A program made the position numbers and the translations under genes. Under the pieces are notes generated by a model, which was not told the DNA's origin, ran no database searches, and saw nothing but the letters and a program-made list of their open reading frames with translations. From contig NC_088681.1 in the NCBI RefSeq assembly GCF_950023065.1, positions 61,476,836 through 61,540,835 on the forward strand: a DNA stretch of 64,000 bases. Reading direction: 5' to 3'. Positions 11,067 through 20,440 of the stretch are shown here, in pieces (position 1 is the stretch's first letter; each line of letters begins with the position of its first letter). The stretch is from Planococcus citri. Its lineage: Eukaryota > Arthropoda > Insecta > Hemiptera > Pseudococcidae.

Positions 11067-11209
11067 GGAGGCAGACACCTCAAGAGGTTTTCTTGTAAGC
11101 TCTCAACGAGTAGGTACATACTTGCTCCTATAATTATAGACAATTATGATCCAATTTCAGTTTCAGAGGCTTCAAAATTAAGGAGGTAGTTCTCAAATCA
11201 ACAGGAAAG

Positions 11210-11640
11210 TTTTCTTTAAAATTGTTTTTTTTCTTCTAAAATATGATCTTGAATCTAATATTTGAACTGATTCGCGCTCATAAGGGTCGAAATATTCCCC
11301 AAAAACCCAATAATTGGATTTTTGGAGCCCTACCCTCAAAAAAATTTGAAAAGGAGCCAATTGCAATTTCAAGGGACACAAAACTAGGAAGAAGTCCTGA
11401 AATCAACGATTCAACAACAAAATTTCATGTTGATTGTAAGACTTTCTCCCAATTTTGGGGCACTTGAAATTTGCCCTTTTCAAATTTTTTGAGGAAAGGG
11501 CTCCAAAAACTACAATGATTAGGTTTTTGGGGAATATTTTGGACCTTATAAAGTTATGAGTCTAAATTAGTTCAAATTTTAGGTTTGAGGTTGAAATTCA
11601 ATTTAGAAGAAAAAAAATTTCATGTTAATTTCAAGACATT
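11210..11640. repeat. Inverted pair of the ATTCCCCAAAAAC repeat family
   Basis: The plus copy at about 11225-11395 and an inverted copy at about 11450-11630 share CGAAATATTCCCCAAAAACC, GGAGCCCT and AATTTGAAAAGG landmarks. Their homologues lie at 4600-5060. The pair forms a hairpin of roughly 180-bp arms with a centre near 11425. Confidence 0.6.
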
Positions 11641-11689
11641 CTCCTAATTTTATGAAAAAATTTCAAAAGTGGAGAGGCATTTCGATAGT

Positions 11690-11985
11690 CACTAATTCGA
11701 TGACTCTCTGAGTCCAAATATATCGGATCATTTTTTCCACCGGAACCTTCTAAGCCCCTCTCCCCTCCCTCCTTCCCGCCAAATCCCACAAAAGTTGTCA
11801 AAATATTAAAAATTTGATGATTCGATGACTCTGAGTCCAAATATCAGATCATTTTTTTCAGCCGGAACCTTCTATTACCCCCTCCCCCTCCCTCCTTCCC
11901 GCCAAATCCCTCCAAAGTTGTCAAAATATTAAAAATTTGATGATTCGATGACTCTGAGTCCAAATATCGGATCATTTAATCTCGA
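11690..11985. repeat. Tandem repeat, about 125-bp unit, 2.3 copies
   Basis: The unit runs GATTCGATGACTCTGAGTCC, AAATATCGGATCATTTTTT, CCGGAACCTTCT, a CCCCTCCC tract, TTCCCGCCAAATCCC and GTTGTCAAAATATTAAAAAT. Starts are near 11697, 11822 and 11944. The last copy is cut off shortly before the LINE insertion site at 12027. Confidence 0.85.
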
Positions 11986-12026
11986 AATTGGGCTTCTAGA
12001 AAAAAAACATAATTTTGTTTCTCTTC

Positions 12027-12041
12027 AATTCTTCATATTTC
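12027..12041. repeat. Left target-site duplication of the LINE
   Basis: AATTCTTCATATTTC here is repeated exactly at 18055-18069, straight after the poly(A) tail. The first two A residues could belong to the tail, so the duplication is 13-15 bp. Confidence 0.9.
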
Positions 12042-12289
12042 AGTTCTTTGAATAACGTGTTCCAATACAGACGTGTTTTGCTCTCTCAAGTGTAGTTATC
12101 TGGTGTTGTAGTTGTATGTTGTTATCTGCTTTTTCAAACTTTGTTATCTTCAACTGTATTACGTGTACCAAAACTCTTTCTCACCTAGTTACAGGTGATA
12201 ACAGTTGAATAAAGCCGGACTCAGCAGGCCTGAGCCGGTAACCCTCCCTCCTCAACCCGGACTGCCCTGGTGCTGACTACAGACCAGAG
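12042..12289 (+). promoter_or_regulatory. LINE 5' leader, likely internal promoter
   Basis: This leader starts AGTTCTTTGAATAACG and precedes ORF1. Elements of this group are transcribed from internal, downstream promoters within the leader. I see no TATA box. The last 80 bp are GC-richer than the surroundings and contain a small hairpin (CTCAG-CAGGC-CTGAG near 12221). The promoter role is inferred from family knowledge. Confidence 0.45.
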
Positions 12290-13510
12290 ATGTCATCATA
12301 CGCATCTACTCTTCAAAACGACATCTTCCCATCCTCAAATCAAGCTATAATATTCCCATACATTGATGGAGTGCCTGCACCTTATTATGCCAAAAAAATG
12401 ATTCAGGTAATTGGAAATAATGTACTTCACTGTGCCAAAATCTCAAACAATGGAATCAGAATGTATATCAAGACTAGGCAAGTAGCTGAAAGTTTTCTCG
12501 AATCTGGTGGTGAAATTATTATTAATCAACAGCCTGTTAAAGCCAGATGGTATAAACAAGAACGAAATGATAAGAAGATCATAATTTCAAATGTCCCTCC
12601 TCATGTTCCTCACAGTGAAATAACTAAAGCTATGGCAACCTATGGAGTCATACCATCATCTCCAATGAAGTTTCTTAGATTTTCCCAAGAAGAGGGCCTC
12701 ACAGAAATATTATCTGAGAAAAGGTTTGTATACATTCCTGAAGATCAAGTTGAGAAATTACCACCCTCTGAAATTATCAAATTTGATGAAGAGGATTTTA
12801 GGGCCTTTTATAATGATGCTCTACTGAAATGTTTCATCTGCCATAGAACTGGACACACATCTCAATCATGTGAATTTTCCAAACAAGAAAAAAATAAAGA
12901 AGAATCTGCTACCAACTTGCATCGTGAAAATCCTATTGACCAAAATGTTTCTGAAAATATTGTAAATCAGTCTATTAAGAGACCATTATCTGACACAACA
13001 TCCAGCTCAGTAAAAATTGGAGAAATTGAGTCAGTAACAGAAATCCAATCAGATAAAATTCAACAACCAGAAATTGAAGAAGAGGAATCTCCAATCAAGA
13101 AGAAAAAGTCAAAACCTCGGAAAAAACTTAAAATTGAGAATGAACCTCTGTCTATTATTGAGCAACTTAAGCCAATGGAAGAAAATTTCAAGGCAAATGC
13201 AAAAAACTACCCAATCTCCTTCACAAACTTCCGCCTTCTTATTGATATGATAAAGGGAAATCCAGACCCAATTGACAAAATAAAAGAAGTGACTGATAAT
13301 CTTGAAGGAATTGTAAAAATTTTGAATGAAAACTACCCATTTCTCTCAAGAACAATGAAGACTAGATTTACAAAATTGAAGAAAAAAATTGAAAACTATC
13401 TCAACCCACCCAATAATGATCAAATGGATATGGATGATCAACAAGATGAAAAAACAGATGGTGAAACAGACAGCAGTGAATCAGTTTCCGATGGTCATCA
13501 TTCAGAGTAG
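12290..13510 (+). CDS. LINE ORF1, nucleic-acid-binding Gag-like protein, 406 aa
   Basis: Intact frame from ATG (context CCAGAGATGTC) to TAG. Residues about 36-150 look like two RRM-like folds (for instance KKIIISNVPPHVPHSEITKA at about 95-114). A single zinc knuckle CFICHRTGHTSQSC lies at 181-194 with C-x2-C-x4-H-x4-C spacing. A lysine-rich stretch follows at about 268-283 (KKKKSKPRKK) and an acidic Ser/Asp/Glu tail ends the protein. ORF1 proteins of I/Jockey-type LINEs coat the element RNA and assist target-primed reverse transcription. Many relatives carry two or three knuckles; I see only one here. ORF2 follows on the same strand after 398 bp. Confidence 0.85.
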   Translation: MSSYASTLQNDIFPSSNQAIIFPYIDGVPAPYYAKKMIQVIGNNVLHCAKISNNGIRMYIKTRQVAESFLESGGEIIINQQPVKARWYKQERNDKKIIISNVPPHVPHSEITKAMATYGVIPSSPMKFLRFSQEEGLTEILSEKRFVYIPEDQVEKLPPSEIIKFDEEDFRAFYNDALLKCFICHRTGHTSQSCEFSKQEKNKEESATNLHRENPIDQNVSENIVNQSIKRPLSDTTSSSVKIGEIESVTEIQSDKIQQPEIEEEESPIKKKKSKPRKKLKIENEPLSIIEQLKPMEENFKANAKNYPISFTNFRLLIDMIKGNPDPIDKIKEVTDNLEGIVKILNENYPFLSRTMKTRFTKLKKKIENYLNPPNNDQMDMDDQQDEKTDGETDSSESVSDGHHSE

Positions 13511-13817
13511 TTTATATTTACCACATAGTAATTTTGTACTGATAGCTCACCTTATTGTTGTAATCATGCATGTATCTATTTTTCATGTGTAAATAGGCCT
13601 GTTATCTATACCTAAATATGCTTCCCATGTAGTTTCATTTTGTAGTGACCTTATCTTCATTTTTATTTTTCATAGTCTGTGTTGTTATATTTAGATTATT
13701 ATTTAGTAGGTACCTAATGTATGTTGTACATATGCCATATATTATCTTATATATTGTAATATGCCCTCCCTACATAGTTACAAATCATACAGAAATTCAA
13801 AATTCCACTAAATAATC

Positions 13818-13855
<38 letters not shown>

Positions 13856-13908
13856 AACTTTCATCTGCCTAATCAAATTTATAAAATTTGATACCTATCT
13901 AAAATAGT
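13511..13908 (+). other. LINE inter-ORF spacer with a 29-nt A tract
   Basis: This 398-bp spacer is longer than usual for two-ORF LINEs. It is AT-rich and carries an uninterrupted A run at 13823-13851, 58 bp before the ORF2 ATG. No third frame of note is present. The run may be a relic of template switching or may act in ORF2 translation; neither can be judged from one copy. Confidence 0.7.
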
Positions 13909-14676
13909 ATGAAAATTATCCAATGGAACATAAATGGTGTTAATAGCCATTATGCAGAATTGAAATCTTTGATTACAAAATGTAGCCCATCTGTAATTTC
14001 CATTCAAGAATCTCATCTTCGTCCAAAAAACTCATTTAATCTAAGAAACTACCTATCTTATCAATTTGATTACCTTGGTGGAGACAAAGCATGTGGTGGT
14101 GTCATTACTCTGGTGAATAAACAAATAGCTTCTTCCCTATTTAATTTATCAGTAGGCAATCTTCAAGCCATTGCTGTTTCAATTTCTAACCCACTACTGC
14201 CCTCTAAAAAACTAACTATCTGTAATATGTACATTCCTCCCCATCAGAATATATCTGTTGATGAAATTTATGACTTAATCAGCCAACTACCTACCCCCTA
14301 CATTATACTAGGAGATTTCAATGCCCATTCCCCTACTTGGGGATCCCTAAAATCAAATAATCGTGGAAATGTTATAGATAAATTCCTTTCAAAAAGTGAC
14401 ATTTTTCTTTTAAATAATGGTTCTCATACTCATTTCAACCTCTCAAGTGGAACCTTTTCGTCAATTGATCTCTCATTTTGCTCTCCAAACATTGCTCATC
14501 TTACTTCATGGAAACCCCAAAGTGACCTTTATTTCAGTGATCACTTCCCCATAGATATTGAAATCTCCACACCACTATCTAAACCACCCCCAGAAAGCTT
14601 CCCAAAATGGATAGTAGGGAAAGCTAACTGGTCTCTATTTAATCATTTAATTTCATTAGTTGATGATGAAAATCAT
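13909..14676 (+). CDS. LINE ORF2, 5' part: APE-type endonuclease
   Basis: 256 codons from ATG to the MITE insertion point. Endonuclease/exonuclease/phosphatase motifs are in order: WNINGV (residues 6-11), IQESHL (32-37, catalytic Glu34), GDFNAHSPTWG (about 138-148), a SSIDLSF segment and SDHFPIDIEI near 212 (catalytic Asp-His). This domain nicks the target DNA to prime reverse transcription. The set is complete and no stop occurs before the insert. Reading into the insert ends at TAA 14686-14688, so the protein made from this copy would be an endonuclease-only product of about 259 aa. Confidence 0.85.
14672..14676. repeat. Left 5-bp target duplication (ATCAT) of the nested MITE
   Basis: ATCAT here is matched by ATCAT at 15072-15076 on the other side of the insert. 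In-silico removal of the insert with one copy gives an unbroken ORF2 frame, which independently confirms the boundary. Confidence 0.85.
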
Positions 14677-15071
14677 CAGGGTGTCTAACAAAATTTCTCC
14701 GAAGAAATGCAGTACTTTTACAGTACCTTTTGCATTACCTTATTTTTTTTTATTCAGCTTACACCGACCCCCCCCCCCCCCAGAAAAAAAATATTTTTGA
14801 ACCGGTTGGAATTTGTCGGTATAAAATTTTTACAAGTATTAATTTAACAAGTGTTACCATCTTTTGAGGTACAAAATGAACATTTTTTTTTTAAATTTTC
14901 ACCAATTAATTCATTTTGAGGTATTTAAAAAATTTTAAATCAATGATTCTGAGAAAAAATACAGTACTTTTCAGGCAAAATGCAGTACTTTGCAGTACTT
15001 GCAGTACCGAGGATTTCAATGCAGTACTTTTACAGTACTTGCAGTACCTGCAGTACCTGTTAGACACCCTG
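14677..15071. mobile_element. 395-bp non-autonomous TIR element (MITE) nested in LINE ORF2
   Basis: The ends are a perfect 13-bp inverted repeat, CAGGGTGTCTAAC at 14677-14689 and GTTAGACACCCTG at 15059-15071, flanked by a 5-bp duplication. Ten CAGTAC hexamers lie near the ends, two at about 14710-14726 and eight between 14962 and 15056, like arrays of transposase-binding sites. The interior has no coding capacity; a poly-C run sits near 14769-14780. CAGGG-type termini occur in hAT-related elements, some of which make 5-bp duplications; superfamily assignment is inference. Confidence 0.85.
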
Positions 15072-15076
15072 ATCAT

Positions 15077-17998
15077 GACTTGGATTCCTTTGTCCAACTT
15101 TTCACTGAATCTATAATTCAAGCAGCTACTTTAAGCATTCCCAAAACATCCAACAAACCATTTAAAAAAGTAGTACCATGGTGGTGTGATGATCTAAAAG
15201 TTGCCATTCAAGATAGAAAAAAAGCACTCAGAAAATATAAGAATAATTCTACTTTAGAAAACCTAATAAACTTCAAAAAGAAGAGAGCTATTGCACGCCA
15301 GATCAATCTGTCAAAACAGAGAGAAAGCTGGAATAAATTTATGCTATCTATTACCCAAAATACATCCATTCAAAAAATGTGGCAGAGTATTAAAATTTTG
15401 AAAGGTTCTTATACTCCTTCTCATATCCCATTCCTTCTACACAATGACACAGTGATCACCTCAGATGAAGATATTGCTAATATTTTTGCTACATGCTTTG
15501 CCAATGTTTCAGCAGATGAATCATATGACCTTAATTTCCAAAACTTTAAAGTAGAAACTGAAAAATCAACTTTAAATTTCAACTCAGATAACTTTGAAAC
15601 CTACAACCTACTTTTTAATATGGATGAACTTGATCATGTTCTGAATCACAACATTAAAAATTCCTCCCCTGGTCCTGACAATATTCATCCTTTTATGCTA
15701 AAATACCTTCCAGAGCAGGCAAAGTTACAGCTTTTAAATCTCTTTAATAGAATCTGGCTTTCAGACTCTTTCCCTAACTCATGGAAAAATGCTGTAATAA
15801 TTCCAATCCTAAAACCAAATAAAGAAAATTCGTCCCCTTCTAGTTATAGACCAATTTCTCTTACTTCTGTACCTTGCAAAATTTTAGAAAAAATGGTGAG
15901 TAAACGACTTGTATGGTTCATTGAATCTACAAACTCTCTCAATAATAGCCAGAGTGGTTTTTGTAAGAAAAGATCCACCACTGATCATCTTTTTTCTCTT
16001 CAACAAGAGGTTTCCACTGCCTTTGAAAATAAGGAAAGTGTTATTTCAATTTTCTTTGACTTAGAGAAGGCTTATGATAGAGCATGGAGGTACAAAATTC
16101 TTGAAAAAATCCACTCAATTGGAATTCGAGGACATCTTGCTCTCTTCATTGCAAATTTTCTTTCTGATTGTAAATTTCAAGTTAGAATAAATAATACCTT
16201 ATCACAAGTATATGAAATTCAAAATGGTGTTCCACAAGGCTCTGTATTGAGTACAACTCTTTTTATTCTCCTTATTGATAGTATTCATAGCATTATCCCT
16301 CCTCCAATGTCACTAAGATTATTTGCAGATGATATGAACATCTCCCTATGTTTCAAAGACTTACAAATAGCACAGCTCTTTATCCAAGAAACCCTTGATA
16401 AAATTCAAGAATGGGCAGATTCAAATGGTCTCTCATTCTCACAGTCTAAAACCCATTGCATTCTTTTTTCTAGAAAAAACAAAATTGAACTTCCTTCCCT
16501 AACCCTCAAAGGTAAAAAACTAGAATTCAAATCAAATACAAAATTCCTTGGATTGATTTTCGATTGCAAGCTCAAATGGACACCTCACTTTTTATCCATT
16601 AAACAGAACTTAATGAAAACCCTAAATCTATTGAAAGTGATTAAAAATCCAAAATACAACCCTTCAAGATCCCTTTTACTTCAGTTATATAGATCTCTAA
16701 TTAGAAGCAAAATAGAATATGGCTGTCCAGCCTATATCAGTGCATCAGATAAAAACCTATCAATCCTTAAAGTAATACAAAATGCTGCCTTACGCCTATG
16801 TATTGGAGCATTACCATCCTCTCCTATAGACAGCATCTACTGTGAGGCTAGTGAACCCCCTCCAAACTTCAGGAATTTCTATATTACTAATAAATTCATT
16901 GTATCAGCAACAACAAATCCAACAAACCCAGTCAGAACTTTAATCAAAAAACAAATTCAAAATATTTCAAACCATTCTGAAAATCACTCCTGTATTCTCC
17001 AAAATTCTTTAGGAAATTACCATGTAAACCTATTAGACCTCACTTCCGAGTACAATAAATTTCTTCCCTGGGAATTAATTTTACCAGAAGTCAATCTATC
17101 CTTATCCCAATACAAAAAAAATGAGTACCCATCTAGTTTCATCAAAGAAAAATATACTGAGATCATAGCAGAATATCATGAATTTATTTTATGCTTCACA
17201 GATGGTTCTAAAAATGAGTTTGAATATGCAGGCTATGCTTTTTCTATTGATGGTAAAATTACCAACTTCACAGCTCATAAATATTCTTCAATTTTCAATT
17301 TAGAAGTTTCTGCTATACTCCATTGCCTACAAAAGATCTCTACTTCAAAAAGCCCGAACAAAAAATTCCTGATTCAGTCAGACTCACTCTCTGCTCTTTT
17401 ATCAATTCAAAACAAATTTTCTGAACATCAACTTGTTCATAAGATCCATCAAATCATCTATAAACTTCAGACTACTGACAAAATTATTAAATTTATGGTT
17501 GTCCCAAGTCATGTAGGCATTGAAGGAAATCAGGCAGTAGATGAATCAGCTAAATCAGCTGTTACCCCCTCTAAAATTTTCTCTGTGACCCATGATGATG
17601 TTATTAACATTCTAAAAATCATCCAAAACTCCAATTGGCAAAATCTATGGAACTCAAAAACAAATCACAAACTATTTACCCACAAAAAATCAATCCTCCC
17701 TTGGAAGCACCTTAGTCACCTAAACAGATCAGAAGAAATTATAATCACCCGCCTCCGAATTGGTCATACCAAATTAACCCACAGTCATTTGTACACCAAA
17801 GCTCCTAAACCCACCTGTCAATTCTGTAACTCTGAAATAATCTCCACTCAACACCTTCTATTCTACTGTCCCTCCCTCAAAACAAAACGCCAATCCTTAA
17901 ACATTTCAGACCTCAACCCTACAATTCCTGACAACATCAAACAGATGGAAAACATTCTTAAATACATCAAAGAAATCAATCTTTCAAACCAAATCTAG
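15077..17998 (+). CDS. LINE ORF2, 3' part: reverse transcriptase and RNase H
   Basis: 974 codons including the stop, in frame with 13909-14676 once the insert and one ATCAT are disregarded (1229 aa in total). RT motifs in order are SYRPISLTSVPCKILEK, SGFCKKRSTTDHL, FFDLEKAYDRAW, NGVPQGSVLSTTLF and the catalytic LFADDM near 16320-16335. RNase H follows: CFTDGSK (Asp, about 17191), NLEVSAILHCL (Glu), IQSDSLSALLSI (Asp) and VPSHVGIEGNQAVDESAK (His and Asp). A C-terminal CQFC-x8-H-x4-C zinc motif lies at about 17817-17870. In this copy the part has no start of its own, so it is probably untranslated. No stop or frameshift is found in it. Confidence 0.9.
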   Translation, partial: DLDSFVQLFTESIIQAATLSIPKTSNKPFKKVVPWWCDDLKVAIQDRKKALRKYKNNSTLENLINFKKKRAIARQINLSKQRESWNKFMLSITQNTSIQKMWQSIKILKGSYTPSHIPFLLHNDTVITSDEDIANIFATCFANVSADESYDLNFQNFKVETEKSTLNFNSDNFETYNLLFNMDELDHVLNHNIKNSSPGPDNIHPFMLKYLPEQAKLQLLNLFNRIWLSDSFPNSWKNAVIIPILKPNKENSSPSSYRPISLTSVPCKILEKMVSKRLVWFIESTNSLNNSQSGFCKKRSTTDHLFSLQQEVSTAFENKESVISIFFDLEKAYDRAWRYKILEKIHSIGIRGHLALFIANFLSDCKFQVRINNTLSQVYEIQNGVPQGSVLSTTLFILLIDSIHSIIPPPMSLRLFADDMNISLCFKDLQIAQLFIQETLDKIQEWADSNGLSFSQSKTHCILFSRKNKIELPSLTLKGKKLEFKSNTKFLGLIFDCKLKWTPHFLSIKQNLMKTLNLLKVIKNPKYNPSRSLLLQLYRSLIRSKIEYGCPAYISASDKNLSILKVIQNAALRLCIGALPSSPIDSIYCEASEPPPNFRNFYITNKFIVSATTNPTNPVRTLIKKQIQNISNHSENHSCILQNSLGNYHVNLLDLTSEYNKFLPWELILPEVNLSLSQYKKNEYPSSFIKEKYTEIIAEYHEFILCFTDGSKNEFEYAGYAFSIDGKITNFTAHKYSSIFNLEVSAILHCLQKISTSKSPNKKFLIQSDSLSALLSIQNKFSEHQLVHKIHQIIYKLQTTDKIIKFMVVPSHVGIEGNQAVDESAKSAVTPSKIFSVTHDDVINILKIIQNSNWQNLWNSKTNHKLFTHKKSILPWKHLSHLNRSEEIIITRLRIGHTKLTHSHLYTKAPKPTCQFCNSEIISTQHLLFYCPSLKTKRQSLNISDLNPTIPDNIKQMENILKYIKEINLSNQI

Positions 17999-18054
17999 AC
18001 TAACCCCTCGAAACTGGGCGTAAAAATCCTTGTAAAAACAAAAAAAAAAAAAAA
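17999..18054 (+). other. LINE 3' UTR and poly(A) tail
   Basis: About 40 bp of UTR follow the ORF2 stop and end in CTTGTAAAAAC plus an A run from 18041. The tail abuts the right target duplication. Confidence 0.85.
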
Positions 18055-18069
18055 AATTCTTCATATTTC
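18055..18069. repeat. Right target-site duplication of the LINE
   Basis: Exact repeat of AATTCTTCATATTTC at 12027-12041. Confidence 0.9.
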
Positions 18070-20440
18070 TTTCATAAAACTCGCTGCCCCCTCCCCCCAA
18101 AAAAATCGATCAGACGAAAAATTGGAAATCCAGGTGTTCAATTTTCCCATCTATGGTGAAGACCTTTAAAAATAAATCTTTGAAAAAATTCAGAAAGTGG
18201 ACAGATGCAACTTTTTATCTCTCCAAGACTATAATTTTTTTCTACAGCACCCTCGAATCGAGTTCATAATGTATTTCTTCAACTTAAATTTTCGATAATT
18301 TGTCTTTCGATCAGCTGATCGGAAAAATACAGGCAATAAATATCGAGCTTGTTGCTTTTTCACGTATGGAATTAACTTTTATACGTGCATTGGTCGACCG
18401 CCTTCAACACGTACAATACAAATAAATGAACCCCATCCCTCCTATATACGAATCAAATTGAGCTAAGTAAAACAGACAAAATATATAAGAAAGGGGTTGT
18501 CGAGGAAGAGAAAAACGTACTGTGCACGATGACGAGAAGGTGGTAAAAGCAATAAACGGTTATTTTTAATGCCCTAAAAGCAAACTTGCTTTTAGAAGCG
18601 GATTAAATTTGTTTTTCGTACAGTCTGTAGTGTACGTAGTATTATACTACGTGTCCCAAAGTATACATATACTACGAGTATATACGAGTACGTAGTAGGT
18701 ACATCTATCGCAGAGGCCAGCCAGGGCTCGAACTCGTTCAATAATTCAACTTGTTACGGTTCACCGATAAATATATATACGTTGCTGGTCGATGGCACAC
18801 AAAATCAACTATAAATTACGAATATTGACGAGGGTTTAAACTCGATTAGGTACACGTTAACCGCGTAAACGAATTAATTCTCCATTTACGCGTATAATAT
18901 CTCGCAGACTGAGAGAGTCGCAGAGAGATGCAATTTCCGCACCTTTTGCCAACATAGCATCGTCGTCGTACTATACCTACCTATAGGTACGTGGAATTAT
19001 TAAAAACTTACTCAATCTCGATCCCGACGATGTAGAGGTACGTAAATTTTACTAACACTTCTTTCTATCTGTTTGACTAGTTTGAAAGTTACTTACTGAA
19101 TGATGGCAGAGGCGCGTTGGCGTTTTTGTTTCGTTGAAAAAAAAAACGCACCAATAAGTTACCCGAAGTTGGTTTAGATCATTCGTCGACGACAGACATA
19201 CGTTCAGAAATAGCGATAATTACGAAATTTTATTTCTAGTTACCATGTCAACGCGAGTCGTTCAATTGTTGCACTTGTGATCGGTAATTTCGAGTAATTA
19301 AACTTTCCATTGTAGCTTCTCTCCTCACACACACACACAGACACACGTTTAAAAACATCTTTTATCAAATTGCCGCGCACACAACCAACTACACACGCCA
19401 TTTCACAGCACCCAGGCTAAAATGTACAGGTACCTCCTTCCTACCTACCTACCTACCTACCAACTGAAAAGCAACACGGTGACATTTCAAACTTTACAAC
19501 TTGAAATATTATCCTGGCAACGTTAGCCAAGTTTTTCTCACTCGACTTTCCTTTCTTTCCTTCTTTCTCTCGTTCTCACTATTTTATACGAGCAGTGTAC
19601 TCTTCGCCCATATACACTTAATACTTTGTACGGTACCATTCTTCGTTTTCTTTGTGTACTATACACAGTCATTTTGTTATACAGCATTCTTTTTAATTGT
19701 TCCCTTTTCTCTCGTTGGCATTTTAACATTTTAAAACGCGTCCAGGTCCCTTGTCTCGGTGCTTCACCACCTCAGCAGCAGCACCCTCGCCCATGTCAGC
19801 GAAACGTTTCACGTCTTTGCAAATATTAGCTAAATTATGTATCCTCGACTCCTTTTCTCTCTCTGGCGCGCTTTCGGTTTGTATGTACTTTGTATTGCAT
19901 GCTCTTGCAGCTGTAGCGAGAGCTACGTAGAATTTTAGCGTGCAAAAACTTGTCGTATTCTTATTTGCATTATACGGCGTGCTTTGTGGCGTTGTATACA
20001 ATAAGTAGTATACCCTGCACTGCACTCGTCTTATCCGAGAGTTGAATAAGTTGCCTAACCTCACAGTTACGATTATACGTCCGACCAACTAAAGGGTTAA
20101 GAAACAGTAATTGAGTTTAGTGTGGAGTATACTTATTCGTGCATTCGCATCGAATTTTTCCTAATGAATTTTATGCAAAGAGGAGCGAGAAGGGGAAGGA
20201 GGAGGAAGAGAGAGAGAGTAAAAATTTAGTAAAATGGCCAAATACAAAATATGTATACGTATTCAGAAAATTTAGAGATTTTACATCATTTTGCCCATCC
20301 TCGAAATCCCATTAGAAGTTCAAACGAGAACCAATCTGCAAACGAAATTCATGTCTCAGTTCAACGTTCCAGAAAACTCAATAGTTCGAATTTTGAATCT
20401 ATTACAGAGGGAAAGGTAGCGGCGAGAGCCGCAGAAAGGG
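18070..20440. other. Intergenic, single-copy-looking DNA
   Basis: Sequence of mixed composition with ACGAGTA/TACGAGTA phrases, an (AC)n tract at about 19328-19345 and (CTAC)n at about 19437-19461. A minus-strand frame of 121 codons (19723-20088) has no recognisable domain and overlaps low-complexity stretches. I find no exon with both a convincing peptide and splice signals. Confidence 0.4.

Larger units (their letters stand above)
12042..18054 (+). mobile_element. Full-length non-LTR retrotransposon (I/Jockey-group LINE with RNase H), ORF2 broken by a MITE
   Basis: The element begins right after the left 15-bp duplication and ends in a poly(A) tail at the right one. Its order is a 248-bp leader, ORF1 (12290-13510), a 398-bp spacer holding a 29-nt A run, ORF2 (13909-17998, interrupted at 14677-15071), a short 3' UTR and poly(A). 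The APE-type endonuclease plus RT plus RNase H layout places it among RNase H-bearing clades of the I/Jockey group (I, LOA or Nimb-like); the exact clade needs a phylogeny. Apart from the insert, both frames are free of stops. With the perfect duplication this argues for a young copy, 5613 bp before the MITE arrived. Confidence 0.92.

Noticed and set aside
14990..15076. An alternative upstream start for the RT part of ORF2 inside the insert
   Set aside because: The ATG lies in the nested MITE and its peptide (CAGTAC-repeat derived) has no relation to ORF2. The true frame joins 14676 to 15077.
19723..20088. 121-codon minus-strand open frame
   Set aside because: Overlaps simple tracts and has no recognisable domain or exon borders.
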